Shown: in pieces, positions 18,645 through 27,742 of the stretch
How positions within the stretch are numbered: position 1 is the stretch's first letter
Layout of the letters: each line of letters starts with the position of its first letter
Translations under genes and position numbers: made by a program
Origin: Paracoccaceae bacterium
GTDB lineage: Bacteria > Pseudomonadota > Alphaproteobacteria > Rhodobacterales > Rhodobacteraceae
DNA: 64,000 nt
Direction of reading: 5' to 3'
NCBI GenBank assembly: GCA_026989055.1
Contig: JALSKC010000052.1
Coordinates: forward strand, 1-64,000
The notes under the pieces: model-generated
Told to the model about the DNA's origin: nothing
What the model saw: the letters and a program-made list of their open reading frames with translations, nothing else
Database searches by the model: none

Positions 18645-21600
18645 AGATCAACCTTTCTGAAAATGCCGGGCCCGAAACGGTTCGAGACCTGGGCAACCTG
18701 GATTTCGAAGGGGCTCGCCACCCCGTCCGCCGCCTGATCCGCCGCCGAATAGACCCACCCCGGAGCGCTCAGCATCACCTGGCGCAGCAGCGCGCCATTC
18801 TGCACCACCCGCAGCTCGTAGCGCTCGCTGTCCTCTCCCAGCGGCACCTCCACCGACTGCCAGCTGTCGCCATCGACCCGGGTGCGGCGGATCCAGCTCA
18901 GCGCAATGTCGCCCGAGGGCTGGACCTCGGCACGCAGATGCACCGGCGACAGCGGCCGCAGGCCGATCCCGTCGAAAGCGAGCAGGGAGTGCCCGTAGGA
19001 GGGGTCATCGGGCGGGCGGGCGGCCGGCCCGATCCGGTAATGGCGTGCCAGCCCCCGGTCGGCAGCGGCCAGTGCGATCTGCGCGACAGCGGCATCCAGC
19101 AACACGAAATAGCTGCCCGCAGGCCAGACCTGCTCCGCCAGGTGATCGGTCCCCGCCTGCCCCCGCAACCGCTCCGACAATTCGTAGACACCCGGGCCGA
19201 CCAGATCGGCGCGGGCGAACTGGAACACCTCCCAGTGGCCCGGGGACCCGTCACCGATCGCCGCGACATTGGCCCCGTTCAGCATCTCCTCCATCGTGAC
19301 CGAGGCCAGCGTTCCGCGCGACAGCGCGACCCTCAGCGGCGCTCCCCGGTCCGGAACCGCCGGAGCCGCCGGGGAGAGCACGTTCACGGTGGTTCCCAGC
19401 ACCGCTGCCGTGTTCACCAGCGTGTTCAGCGCATAGTTGCTGTCGCCGGCGGAGGAATACAGCGCCGCCGCTCCCGGCCAGGGAGTGGCCGCCACCGCGA
19501 GATGAGGGGCATGTTCAACCTCGTCACCGCGCAACAGCGGAAGGTCGAGAAACAGCGCAAATACCGGCGCCGGTGGCGCAAAGGGGCGTATTTCGCCCGG
19601 CGTATCCGCCGCATCCGACGCGGAATAGAGCTCCGGCTCGACCCGGACCGCCTCGATCAGCTGCTCCGCTCCCTGAAGCACCCGATCGATCCGGTAGTTC
19701 GTCTGCCGCCCGCCCTCGTCCAGAGACAGAACGTCACCCGCTCCCAGATCCAGCCGCGACGGCGGCAGGGCAAGGCGGATACCGTCGCGCGCCACCCGTG
19801 ACTGGGCCAGCCAGCGCTCGGTGATCGCCCGCCCTTCGGCCCGGGTCAGCAGCAGGGGAAGTTCGCTGGACGCCACCACATCGGCGCTTTCATCGGGGAA
19901 AACCGCGTCCTCGCTGCGGGTTTCGTAATCTCCATCGGCATCGACAAAGGTCAGCCGCAGCCGCCCGGCCACCTCGGCAGCCGGGGCACGCACCCGTTCC
20001 AGCGGCAGCGCCATGTCCTCCGACAGGGCAAGCTGCGCCTCGTCAATGCTGTCGACGGCCAGCCCGCTTCGGTTGCGGAATGAAAGGATCCCCTCCCGCT
20101 CCACCGCCTCCGCCCCGTAGGCAAGAAGAAGCGGTTGCAGCGCGGACCGGGCGCTTCCGGAATCGCGGACTGCATAGCCCCGCACCAGCCCGTAAAGTGC
20201 GGAGACATCCACGCCCTGCATCCCGGCATCGGCGCAGATCTCGGCCACCACCCCGGCCAGTGAACGCGCACTCGTGCGCCCGTTGATCCAGTGCCCCCGG
20301 TAATAGTTCGGCGCATCCGACCACAACCCCGCTGCATGCGGAAACCACGGAAAGGGGCGCGTGTCCCAGGCCCAGACATGGGTGCGCGCCATGTCCACCA
20401 TCGGCCCGCCATAGACGCCGGAGACGGGGTTGTTGGCGCCATCGTTCCAGAATTCGAACATCGCGCGCAGATACTGCATCTGGATCAGTTCGTCGCGCCG
20501 GCCATCGGAATATTTCGGCAGGGCGCTTTCCGAGGATTTCACGTCTATGAACCGGTTCGGCTCGTTGGTCGCCTTGTCCACCGCCGCACACCCGATTTCG
20601 GTAAACCATACCGGCTTGCTCTCCGGCACCCAGGCCGTGGGGCTGGCCGCGCGCACGCCGCCGATGCGCTCGTGATGCGGCTGCGACCACCAGCTGCGAA
20701 TGTCCTTGTAGCGGAAGACCCAGGGCTCGCCATGCGCCCCATCGGTGATCGGGGTCCTGTTTTGCGCATCCTGATGCGCCGGGTTGGCATAGTACCAGTC
20801 GAACCCCTCGCCACCGGCGATATTCGCCTTGAGATATTCGGTATTGTAGATCGACCCCCAGCCAGCGTCGGCATGATCGGTGCCGTCGCGCCAGTCCGAC
20901 AGCGGCATGTAGTTGTCGATCCCGACGAAGTCGATGTTGGCATCCGCCCACAGCGGATCGAGATGGAAATACACATCCCCCGACCCGTCCTGCGGGTGGT
21001 AGCCGAAATATTCCGACCAGTCGGCGGCATAGCCGATCTTCACCCCCGGCCCCAGGATCGCGCGGACATCGGCCGCCAGCTGCACCAGCCGCGCCACCGC
21101 GGGAAAGCCCGAGGCCCCGCGGATCTGCGTCAGCCCGCGCAGTTCCGAGCCGATGCAGAAGGCATCGACCCCGCCGGCCGCCGCACACAGATGCGCATAA
21201 TGCAGGATGAAGCGCCGGAACGACCATTCCGCCGGCCCCGAGTAGAGAACATCGCCGCCATTGATGGCAAAATCCGATACCTGCGCAGTCCCGAAAAACG
21301 CCGCCACCTCGGCATCGGCGGCGGCACTCTGATCAGGGCTGCCCGCCCGCCCCGGCGCGACGCTCAGCGTGATCCGCCCGCGCCACGGCAGCGCCGGCTG
21401 ATCCGCCGCCCCGCTCCAGGGGTCGGTCAGCCCGTTGCCGGGCATCTGGTCCATCAGGATGAACGGGTAGAACATCACCTTCTTGCCGAGCGCATTCAGC
21501 CTGGCGATCGCCTCGCGCACCGAGGCGTCGCAGGGCGTGCCGCCATAGACCGGCCTGCCATCCTGCATCGGCACGAGCTGCGCCCCCGCGCGCGTCAGCC

Positions 21601-22558
21601 CGGATACCACCCAGGGCATGTTGCGAGCGTCGGTATCGGCCTGTTCCACCTTGGGGCGCAGGGTTGCGCGATCGCAGCGCAGATCGTCGCCGAACCAGCT
21701 CACCACCAGGGAGACCGAACTGCAATTGGGCAGTTCCTCGTTCAGCGCATTCAGGGATGTGTCGAAATCGGTCTTGCCGCTCGGGCTGTTCATGTTGACG
21801 GGCCGCGCCGTGCCGGGGGCAGTTTCCAGATAGACCGGCGATGTGGCCAGCGCGTATTCGCCGCTCCCCGGTATCAGGGCCACGCCACGGATCCCATGCG
21901 CCGGGTCGGCGGGGACGGCTCCGGGGTGCGGCTGTTCGGGGCGCACGACCTCGAAGGAAAACTGCGGCACCCGGTTGCCGAAGGGGCCGAGATCGAGATC
22001 TTCGAGCACCACATAGGCCGTGCCCCGGTAGGCCGGGCTCTGCCCCGCCCCCTCGACCGCCTCGATCTTCGGATCCGGAAGCTGATCTTCCGTGCCGCGA
22101 TAGACCCGCATGTTCAGATCGTCGCGCGCCACCTCGCGCCCGTCCGCCCAGACCCGCCCGACACGGGTGATCTCGCCTTCGCACAACGCGATCGCCAGGC
22201 TCACGCTGTAGGAATAGCGCGTCGTCCGCGGCTGCGGCGGTGCACCCTTTCCGCTTCCGCCACCGTCCACCACCGCGCTTTCCCGGAAACGCGAGGCCCA
22301 GATCACCTGCCCGGCCACCCGCATGCGCCCGTAGATCCGGGTGACCGGCGCCCCCTCGGAGGCCCCGGTCAGGCGAAACCGCTCGACCCGGCCGGTCTCG
22401 ACCGGCTCCGAACCGGCCCCCATCAGCCGCTGGTCGATCACCCGCCCGATCGTCGCCCCGACCGCGCGCCCGATCACCGCCGAGGACAGCCCCAGCACGC
22501 CCCCTCCGATCGAGGCGCCGGCGGCCATCCCGACCGCCGAAAGAACTATGGTCGCCAT
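18641..22558 (-). CDS. GTA g15: baseplate multidomain megaprotein with TIM-barrel domain
   Basis: The largest GTA structural protein, 1305 residues, forming the tail tip and probably penetrating the recipient envelope. The N-terminus is a hydrophobic glycine/alanine stretch (2-40). A TIM-barrel glycoside-hydrolase-like domain spans roughly 265-600 (SLNALNEELPNCSSVSLVVSW through YGGPMVDMARTHVWAWD), followed by phage-tail_3/fibronectin-like parts. The start at ATG 22558 is chosen because upstream sequence in this frame overlaps g14 and lacks conservation. Eight bases separate it from g14. Confidence 0.92.
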   Translation of the reverse strand: MATIVLSAVGMAAGASIGGGVLGLSSAVIGRAVGATIGRVIDQRLMGAGSEPVETGRVERFRLTGASEGAPVTRIYGRMRVAGQVIWASRFRESAVVDGGGSGKGAPPQPRTTRYSYSVSLAIALCEGEITRVGRVWADGREVARDDLNMRVYRGTEDQLPDPKIEAVEGAGQSPAYRGTAYVVLEDLDLGPFGNRVPQFSFEVVRPEQPHPGAVPADPAHGIRGVALIPGSGEYALATSPVYLETAPGTARPVNMNSPSGKTDFDTSLNALNEELPNCSSVSLVVSWFGDDLRCDRATLRPKVEQADTDARNMPWVVSGLTRAGAQLVPMQDGRPVYGGTPCDASVREAIARLNALGKKVMFYPFILMDQMPGNGLTDPWSGAADQPALPWRGRITLSVAPGRAGSPDQSAAADAEVAAFFGTAQVSDFAINGGDVLYSGPAEWSFRRFILHYAHLCAAAGGVDAFCIGSELRGLTQIRGASGFPAVARLVQLAADVRAILGPGVKIGYAADWSEYFGYHPQDGSGDVYFHLDPLWADANIDFVGIDNYMPLSDWRDGTDHADAGWGSIYNTEYLKANIAGGEGFDWYYANPAHQDAQNRTPITDGAHGEPWVFRYKDIRSWWSQPHHERIGGVRAASPTAWVPESKPVWFTEIGCAAVDKATNEPNRFIDVKSSESALPKYSDGRRDELIQMQYLRAMFEFWNDGANNPVSGVYGGPMVDMARTHVWAWDTRPFPWFPHAAGLWSDAPNYYRGHWINGRTSARSLAGVVAEICADAGMQGVDVSALYGLVRGYAVRDSGSARSALQPLLLAYGAEAVEREGILSFRNRSGLAVDSIDEAQLALSEDMALPLERVRAPAAEVAGRLRLTFVDADGDYETRSEDAVFPDESADVVASSELPLLLTRAEGRAITERWLAQSRVARDGIRLALPPSRLDLGAGDVLSLDEGGRQTNYRIDRVLQGAEQLIEAVRVEPELYSASDAADTPGEIRPFAPPAPVFALFLDLPLLRGDEVEHAPHLAVAATPWPGAAALYSSAGDSNYALNTLVNTAAVLGTTVNVLSPAAPAVPDRGAPLRVALSRGTLASVTMEEMLNGANVAAIGDGSPGHWEVFQFARADLVGPGVYELSERLRGQAGTDHLAEQVWPAGSYFVLLDAAVAQIALAAADRGLARHYRIGPAARPPDDPSYGHSLLAFDGIGLRPLSPVHLRAEVQPSGDIALSWIRRTRVDGDSWQSVEVPLGEDSERYELRVVQNGALLRQVMLSAPGWVYSAADQAADGVASPFEIQVAQVSNRFGPGIFRKVDL

Positions 22559-22565
22559 CTGTCCG

Positions 22566-23006
22566 CTACTCCTGAATGGGAAAACCGAACGCCGCCACGA
22601 TCCGGCGCCGCCAGGGGGCGGAAAGCGGGCTTTCGACCACGCCATGCCCCGAATAGGAATGAATGAAGCTCGCCCCCGGCGCGGGGCGGCCGACGATACC
22701 CAGATGCTTCGCCACCGACCCCGCGCGCATGCGGAACAGCAGGACATCGCCCGGCGCGAATTCCCGCACCGGCTTTTCGACCAGATGGCGCCGCGCCGCG
22801 GCCCAGAGACGCTCTTCGCGCTGCGGCTCCGACCAGTCGGGGCTGTAGGCGGGCACCTCCTCCGGCTCGGTTCCGTAAAGCTCGCGCCAGACCCCGCGCA
22901 ACAGGCCCAGGCAGTCGGCCCCCGCCCCCTTGCGGCTGGCCTGGTGGACATAGGGCGTTCCGATCCAGCCGCGCGCCACCTCCTGCGGCGACATCGGGGG
23001 GCTCAT
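22566..23006 (-). CDS. GTA g14: NlpC/P60-family cell-wall peptidase
   Basis: A 146-residue tail-associated peptidase that likely digests peptidoglycan cross-links during DNA delivery. The NlpC/P60 catalytic cysteine is C32 in GADCLGL and the histidine is H101 in AKHLGIV. The ATG at 23006 overlaps the g13 stop (ATGA), indicating translational coupling; a second in-frame ATG lies four codons later. Confidence 0.93.
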   Translation of the reverse strand: MSPPMSPQEVARGWIGTPYVHQASRKGAGADCLGLLRGVWRELYGTEPEEVPAYSPDWSEPQREERLWAAARRHLVEKPVREFAPGDVLLFRMRAGSVAKHLGIVGRPAPGASFIHSYSGHGVVESPLSAPWRRRIVAAFGFPIQE

Positions 23007-23890
23007 CCGGTCAGGCTCCCGCCGTCGTTCACATCGCCCTGCCGCGGCACGCTCATCAGCCAGTCTTCCCCGGGAATGGCCGGAAAACCCCGGAAGTTCA
23101 GAACATTGCCGAACTTGAGCCGGCAGGTCTCCAGGCGGCGGTCGCATCCGGCCTCCAGCCGCAGCCGGTCGCCGACCGCGATCGGGGCGCCCGGGGCCTC
23201 CCACAACTCGATGATCCTCCCCGCCCCTCCGGCGCGATCATTCTTGATCAGCCCTACAAGCCCGGCCGCAGCCCCGCTCTGCACCACCACACGCCCCCTT
23301 TCGAACCACCTGTCGGCGAAACCGCCAAGCCCCGAGAATTCCAGGAACTTGTTGGCGCGCACCGCCTGCACGCTCTCCACGGCGCTGTAGCCCGGCGCAT
23401 CCAGGTCCACCCCGCAGGCGGCATCACCCAGAACCGCCGCGCAGTTCTTCTGATAGACACGGCCCTGCGGCTGGTTCAGGGTTTCGGCCAGCCCGCGCAG
23501 TTCGGCCCTGAAGGCGCTGCCGGCACGCTCGATCTCGCCGATGGTGCCGGCAAACAGCACCAGCCGCTGGGAAACATCGGCCCAGTTCACCAGCCAGGCC
23601 CTGACCTGAGCGCCGTCGTAGCGCCCGGCGCGTATGTCTTCCTCGCGCAGTGCCGCGGCGCTGAGCACGCCCAGCGCCTCGGTATTGTCCACCGCCAGCC
23701 CGGTCGTCTGCTCGAAGGCACGGGCCGCCATGCCGCTGTCGGCAGCGAAATCGATGCCGTCAAAGCTCAGGTCCACGTCGTGATCGGTGAACCCGAGCAC
23801 CACCCCGTCGCGGCGGTTCACCGCCCAGCAGCGACACAGCGTGGTGATGCCGGTTGCCAGATGCGCCCTGAGTTGATCGGAAACCGCCAT
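23003..23890 (-). CDS. GTA g13: tail hub protein (DUF2163 family)
   Basis: A 295-residue baseplate hub protein. Domain signatures include the N-terminal VVLGFTDHDVDLSFDGI block and the C-terminal CDRRLETCRLKFGNVLNFRG block. Cysteine pairs C-X8-C (NCAAVLGDAAC) and C-X6-C are arranged as in phage hub proteins that hold an iron-sulfur cluster; the metal site is inferred from spacing only. The start overlaps the g12 stop by one base (TGATG). Confidence 0.92.
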   Translation of the reverse strand: MAVSDQLRAHLATGITTLCRCWAVNRRDGVVLGFTDHDVDLSFDGIDFAADSGMAARAFEQTTGLAVDNTEALGVLSAAALREEDIRAGRYDGAQVRAWLVNWADVSQRLVLFAGTIGEIERAGSAFRAELRGLAETLNQPQGRVYQKNCAAVLGDAACGVDLDAPGYSAVESVQAVRANKFLEFSGLGGFADRWFERGRVVVQSGAAAGLVGLIKNDRAGGAGRIIELWEAPGAPIAVGDRLRLEAGCDRRLETCRLKFGNVLNFRGFPAIPGEDWLMSVPRQGDVNDGGSLTG

Positions 23891-24522
23891 CAGACACGCA
23901 CCTCCACCACCGGCACGCTCGGCATCTCGCCGGCCTGGAACCCCGCAACCGACGTGCGGATGGAATCGGTATCGAAGCGCACCGGCACGTCGAACTCGAA
24001 ACCCGCGGTCACCTCGGCGCCATCTCCGGGCGGGGTCAGGAAGCTGATGATCCCGGTCGTGTAATCTGCGGTGTAGTGAACGGTTTCGCTCAGTTCCGTT
24101 CTGGCAACCCCGACCCGAAGCGTACCCCGGACCGGCTTGGTGATCGGCCGGCTGTATTCCGCCGGTCCGGAGCGGTAGAGCTTGCGCAGCTGGAAATCGG
24201 TCCGGCTGCCGTCACCGGTGCCGAGCACCTGGTCCTCGAACCCGATCGTGGCCGAGGGCGCACAGGACTTGTAGTCGGACCAGTCCTTCCAGCGGAAACC
24301 GTAAAGCTGCCCCCGGCGCGCCTCGAAGAAGGCCACCAGGGTTTCGATATCGTCGAGCGAGCGCATGCCCACCCCCGCATCGTAGCGCCGGCGGGCATGG
24401 GCCCAGGGGCTGTTGCGTTCCTCGTGCCCATTGGCCAGGGTCACGATTTCCGTGCGTCGCTCGGGGCCGCCAACCGAGCCGAAGCTCAGATTCGCCGGGA
24501 ACCTCACCTCGTGAAAATCCAT
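23890..24522 (-). CDS. GTA g12: distal tail protein (DUF2460 family)
   Basis: A 210-residue distal tail protein connecting tube and baseplate. MDFHEVRFPANLSFGSVGGPER and YGFRWKDWSDYKS are family hallmarks. The ATG at 24522 has an ideal GGAGG site 6 bases upstream, so the open frame's further 15 codons are not used. Confidence 0.93.
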   Translation of the reverse strand: MDFHEVRFPANLSFGSVGGPERRTEIVTLANGHEERNSPWAHARRRYDAGVGMRSLDDIETLVAFFEARRGQLYGFRWKDWSDYKSCAPSATIGFEDQVLGTGDGSRTDFQLRKLYRSGPAEYSRPITKPVRGTLRVGVARTELSETVHYTADYTTGIISFLTPPGDGAEVTAGFEFDVPVRFDTDSIRTSVAGFQAGEMPSVPVVEVRV

Positions 24523-24601
24523 CTCGTCCTCCAGTTCCGGCCCTCCCGGGCGGAGCGGGCCGCTCATGGTTCGATCGCAGCCGGTCAGCGCCGCCGCGCC
24601 G

Positions 24602-25264
24602 CTACCTGTTCCTCTGTCCGCGAGCCAGCAGCCGGCCGAGTTCGGCCGCGATCTGCGTTCTGGATCGCCTGAATCCTTCCACGTCCGGGGTGGTGATGTT
24701 CATCACCACCGTCACCGGATTCCCGCCCCCGGAGGCACGCACCCCAAGCCGCCCGTCGGGTCCGCGCGCCAGCGGCATGATCGCCTCGGGGCCCGCTTCG
24801 CCCATCAGCCCGCGCCCGCCGCGCAGGGCAAAGCTGACAGGGCCGGTCACGATCCCGCCCCGGGCGAAGGGCAGCACCTGCCCCTGCGAGAATGCCCCGC
24901 CGCGAGCGAAGGGAAGCACCCCCCCGATCACGCTTTCCACTCCCGCAGCGAGCAGGCCGCCGACACGGTCGCTCACCGGGCGCAGGGCGGCGGCATAGGC
25001 GGCATCGATCATCGCGCGCCCGACATTGCGGAATGCATCGGACAGCCTGTCTCCATCGAAGACCAGCCCGTCGATCGCCCGCCGCAGCCCCGAACCGATC
25101 GCGCGTTGCAGCTGCCCCACATCCCGTCCCGCATCATGCACGCTCGCCTGCAGGCGTCGCACCTCCTGCTCGAAGGCGGCGGTCACCGCAGCCAGCCCCC
25201 CCATGCTCTCCTGCAGGCGTTCGGCCTGCTCGGCCAGATCGTCGCGACCCAGAAAATCATTCAT
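24602..25264 (-). CDS. GTA g11: tail tape-measure protein
   Basis: A 220-residue protein, very short for a tape measure and equal to that of the R. capsulatus GTA, in line with its short tail. Residues 1-60 are helical coiled-coil-like. The centre has hydrophobic and glycine-rich segments, including two copies of a short LPFARGG motif. The C-terminus ends in a basic helix. It overlaps the preceding small gene by 8 bp. Confidence 0.88.
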   Translation of the reverse strand: MNDFLGRDDLAEQAERLQESMGGLAAVTAAFEQEVRRLQASVHDAGRDVGQLQRAIGSGLRRAIDGLVFDGDRLSDAFRNVGRAMIDAAYAAALRPVSDRVGGLLAAGVESVIGGVLPFARGGAFSQGQVLPFARGGIVTGPVSFALRGGRGLMGEAGPEAIMPLARGPDGRLGVRASGGGNPVTVVMNITTPDVEGFRRSRTQIAAELGRLLARGQRNR

Positions 25265-25463
25265 CCTCGTCGTTCCCTTCCACGGCGCCGTAAAGGCGCT
25301 CCAGCTCCGCCAGCCGCGCCCGGTTCACCGGCGCCGTGCCGCCCTGCGCCCCCAGCATCACCGCCAGCTCCGCCGGCGTGAGCGCCCAGAATTCCTGCGG
25401 GCGCAGCCCCAGACCGCGCAACCCGGCCCGCATCAGGGCCGGCCAGTCAAACCTGTCCGTCAT
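25257..25463 (-). CDS. GTA g10.1: small tail-assembly chaperone-like protein
   Basis: A 68-residue protein, MTDRFDWPALMRAGLRGLG..., of the phage TIGR02216 type. FWALTPAELAVMLG is the conserved core. By position between tail tube-associated genes and the tape measure it corresponds to the frameshift-linked tail chaperones of lambdoid phages, here as a separate gene overlapping g10 by 17 bp and g11 by 8 bp. Confidence 0.85.
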   Translation of the reverse strand: MTDRFDWPALMRAGLRGLGLRPQEFWALTPAELAVMLGAQGGTAPVNRARLAELERLYGAVEGNDEDE

Positions 25464-25782
25464 CCGCATCTCCCGGCACCTCGAAGGCCCGCACCAGAAG
25501 CTGCCCTGCCGCCCGCGCCGCACCGACCAGCCCGCCCTCTATCTCGGCGCTCACCAGATCCTCCGCACTGCCGCTCCAGCCGCCACCGCGCAACCCCGCC
25601 ACAAGAAGCGCGAGCACGTCCCGGGCGGAGAAACGCCCTTCCTCGAAACGGGCGACCAGCGCCACCAGCGTATCTTCCTCCAGCGCCGCCTCCAGCTCGG
25701 CCAGGGCGCCCAGGGTCAGCTTCAGCACCCTGCGCTCGCCATTCACCACCAGCGCCACCTCTCCGCTCCAGGGGTTGGCCAT
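25447..25782 (-). CDS. GTA g10: GTA-gp10-family tail assembly protein
   Basis: A 111-residue protein beginning MANPWSGEVALVVNGERRVLKLTLGALAELEAAL, the core of the GTA_gp10 family. Probably a tail chaperone or tube-associated factor. The start is two bases past the g9 stop region and the end overlaps the next small gene by 17 bp. Confidence 0.88.
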   Translation of the reverse strand: MANPWSGEVALVVNGERRVLKLTLGALAELEAALEEDTLVALVARFEEGRFSARDVLALLVAGLRGGGWSGSAEDLVSAEIEGGLVGAARAAGQLLVRAFEVPGDADDGQV

Positions 25783-25784
25783 CG

Positions 25785-26198
25785 TCAGATCGCCGTGAAG
25801 GTGAGCGCCCCGGCCGAGGCCATCGACAGTTCGTAGGTCGCCTCGCCATTGTAGGTGCCCGCATAATCGATCGAGGTCACCTGGAACGGCCCCTCGATGA
25901 TGCCGAAATCGGGCACGATCACCTGGAAGTCGGGCACCTGACCGTCAAAGAATATCTGACGCGCACGCTCGTCGGTGGTATCGTCCCTGAACACGCCGGA
26001 GCCGGAAATCGTCGCGCTCTTGACACCCGATCCGGCCAGCAGCTCGCGCCAGCCGCCGGAACTTTCGAGGCTGGTCACATCAACGCTCTCGGCATTGAAG
26101 GAGATCCGCGTGGCACGCAGCCCCGCGAAGGTCTGGAACGAGCCGGCGCCCGTCATGTCGATCTTGATCAAAAGGTCTCTGCCGTTCTGGGCAACCAT
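25785..26198 (-). CDS. GTA g9: major tail tube protein (TP901-1-like)
   Basis: A 137-residue tail tube subunit. The N-terminus MVAQNGRDLLIKIDMTGAGSFQTFAGLRAT and central ESSGGWRELLAGSGVKSATISGSGVF match phage TP901-1 tube proteins. The open frame begins two codons earlier with a TTG; the ATG at 26198 is preferred because GGAG lies at a better distance. Confidence 0.92.
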   Translation of the reverse strand: MVAQNGRDLLIKIDMTGAGSFQTFAGLRATRISFNAESVDVTSLESSGGWRELLAGSGVKSATISGSGVFRDDTTDERARQIFFDGQVPDFQVIVPDFGIIEGPFQVTSIDYAGTYNGEATYELSMASAGALTFTAI

Positions 26199-26227
26199 GG
26201 CCAATCACTCCGGATTCTTGTGAAGTT

Positions 26228-26638
26228 TCAAACGTCTTCGAGATATGCCCGAAACCTGAGGTCGATCCGGCGCAGATCCGCGCCCTCGACCCGGGCGGCT
26301 TTCGCGCGCAGGAAGTTCAGATAGACGACACGCCCGCGGCTCAGCACCAAAGACGCCCCCAGCAGCGCATCCGAAACCGCCGCCGCCGCTTCCTTGGCGG
26401 TCCTGAAGCCGGCCGCCTGGCTTACGACGGACACGGTGAATTCATGCACCGCACCACGGCCGGACTGATCCGAACCGTCGCTCGCCTCTTCCGGGCCGAG
26501 GCTCACATAGATCGGCGGCACCGTCCCGGGCGGGGCAGCATCGAAGATGTCGCTGCCAACCAGCGCCGCCAGCGCCGGATCGGCCAGAAGCGTCTGATAG
26601 ACCGCCTCCTGCAGCGCCGCCGCCATCGCATAGCTCAT
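26228..26638 (-). CDS. GTA g8: tail terminator (DUF3168 family)
   Basis: A 136-residue head-tail joining or tail terminator protein; DIFDAAPPGTVPPIYVSLGPE and the C-terminal RIDLRFRAYLEDV are typical of DUF3168. The ATG overlaps the g7 stop (ATGA). Confidence 0.9.
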   Translation of the reverse strand: MSYAMAAALQEAVYQTLLADPALAALVGSDIFDAAPPGTVPPIYVSLGPEEASDGSDQSGRGAVHEFTVSVVSQAAGFRTAKEAAAAVSDALLGASLVLSRGRVVYLNFLRAKAARVEGADLRRIDLRFRAYLEDV

Positions 26639-26979
26639 GCCAGAACCTCCTCGCGCGCATGGCAGACAAGAAAATGGCCCGCCTGATCGTGTTCGCTCAC
26701 CGCCAGTATCCGGTAGATCCGCCCGCCTTCACGGAACCTCTGGTCCGGCTTCGGACGCCCTGACGAGCCCTCGGGCTCGGCCCGCACCACGATCCGGTAT
26801 GACACGTTGGAAACGGTCACCAGCTGACTGCCCCGCTCGCGCCCCGCCCCGGCCTGCACCGATGCCCAGAGCGTGCCCAGCGCAACCCATGTCTCGATCA
26901 GCCCCCCCGCTCCGTCGGGTGCCCGCCGTGCCTCTTCCAGAACCAGCTTGCGGTTCAGCCGGATCGCCGGGGCGCTCAT
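26635..26979 (-). CDS. GTA g7: head closure protein (SPP1 gp16-like)
   Basis: A 114-residue head-tail adaptor: LNRKLVLEEARRAPDGAGG and the GRIYRILAVSEHD block fit the phage head closure family. It overlaps g6 at the start (ATGA) and g8 at the end (ATGA). Confidence 0.9.
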   Translation of the reverse strand: MSAPAIRLNRKLVLEEARRAPDGAGGLIETWVALGTLWASVQAGAGRERGSQLVTVSNVSYRIVVRAEPEGSSGRPKPDQRFREGGRIYRILAVSEHDQAGHFLVCHAREEVLA

Positions 26980-27572
26980 TTCGCCCCCCCGCCCAGAATG
27001 CGGACATTCCGATAGCGCTGGATCAGCGAGGAAACGCCGAAAGGCATTACCGTCTCCCCCGCGGAAGCATTGCGGTTTTCATAGTAATGCGCCGCCAGCA
27101 TCATCACCGCCTGGCCCAGATCCTCGGGCACATCCGACCAGGCCGGGCCATAGCCGGCGAGGAACTCGATCTCGGCACCGCCCGACACCGGAATCCGCGG
27201 CAGCGAACCGGACGCCCCCCACAGCACCGGCCGGTGCATGTCCTGCTCGAGGCGGTAGGCAGCGGGAGAAACCGCACTGGCCACGCCGAGCCCGTCCACC
27301 AGCCGCACCGCCGTCACCGCGGAAATGGGCGCCAGCGGCAGGGCCTGCCGGCAGGGCTCTCGCCAGGCGGAAATGCTCCAGAGATACTGCTTCTCGATCA
27401 GCACCTTGCCGGTGCGGGCCTCGATCGCCGCAATCGCCGCGCGCAGGTAGTTCTCCAGCACCGGATCCTGCAGGCTGGCGCCGGTAAAGCCCGTCCCCAG
27501 AAGCAGGTGATCCTTGAATTCCGCGACCGGAAGCGCCGTTCCCGGAACCGAGGTCTGCTCGATCAACATCAT
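26976..27572 (-). CDS. GTA g6: head-tail connector/adaptor
   Basis: A 198-residue adaptor of the gp6/TIGR02215 type. ARTGKVLIEKQYLWSIS and AGYGPAWSDVPEDLGQAVMMLAAHYYENR are characteristic. Two consecutive ATG codons start the frame with a GGAG site upstream. It follows the capsid gene after a 170-bp spacer holding a perfect palindrome. Confidence 0.92.
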   Translation of the reverse strand: MMLIEQTSVPGTALPVAEFKDHLLLGTGFTGASLQDPVLENYLRAAIAAIEARTGKVLIEKQYLWSISAWREPCRQALPLAPISAVTAVRLVDGLGVASAVSPAAYRLEQDMHRPVLWGASGSLPRIPVSGGAEIEFLAGYGPAWSDVPEDLGQAVMMLAAHYYENRNASAGETVMPFGVSSLIQRYRNVRILGGGAK

Positions 27573-27627
27573 GGAATATCTCCGAAAGTTCTCCTCCCCT
27601 CCGGTCCGGACAGAACGGCCGGCATGA

Positions 27628-27643
27628 GCGGGCGCGCGCCCGC
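27628..27643. promoter_or_regulatory. Perfect 16-bp palindrome between capsid gene and g6
   Basis: GCGGGCGCGCGCCCGC is perfectly self-complementary and lies in the longest spacer of the cluster (27573-27742). As RNA it would make a strong hairpin downstream of the capsid cistron, which could stabilise capsid mRNA or partly terminate so that capsid is made in excess of adaptors. No T-tract is present. Confidence 0.45.
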
Positions 27644-27742
27644 CCGCGTCGCTCGGACGGAGGGGGAGCAGCTAGACAACGCGAACGTCACCGGCGCGCG
27701 CCCGGGAGGCGGCCTCCGCCGCCCCCCGCTTCCCGGTCAGCC

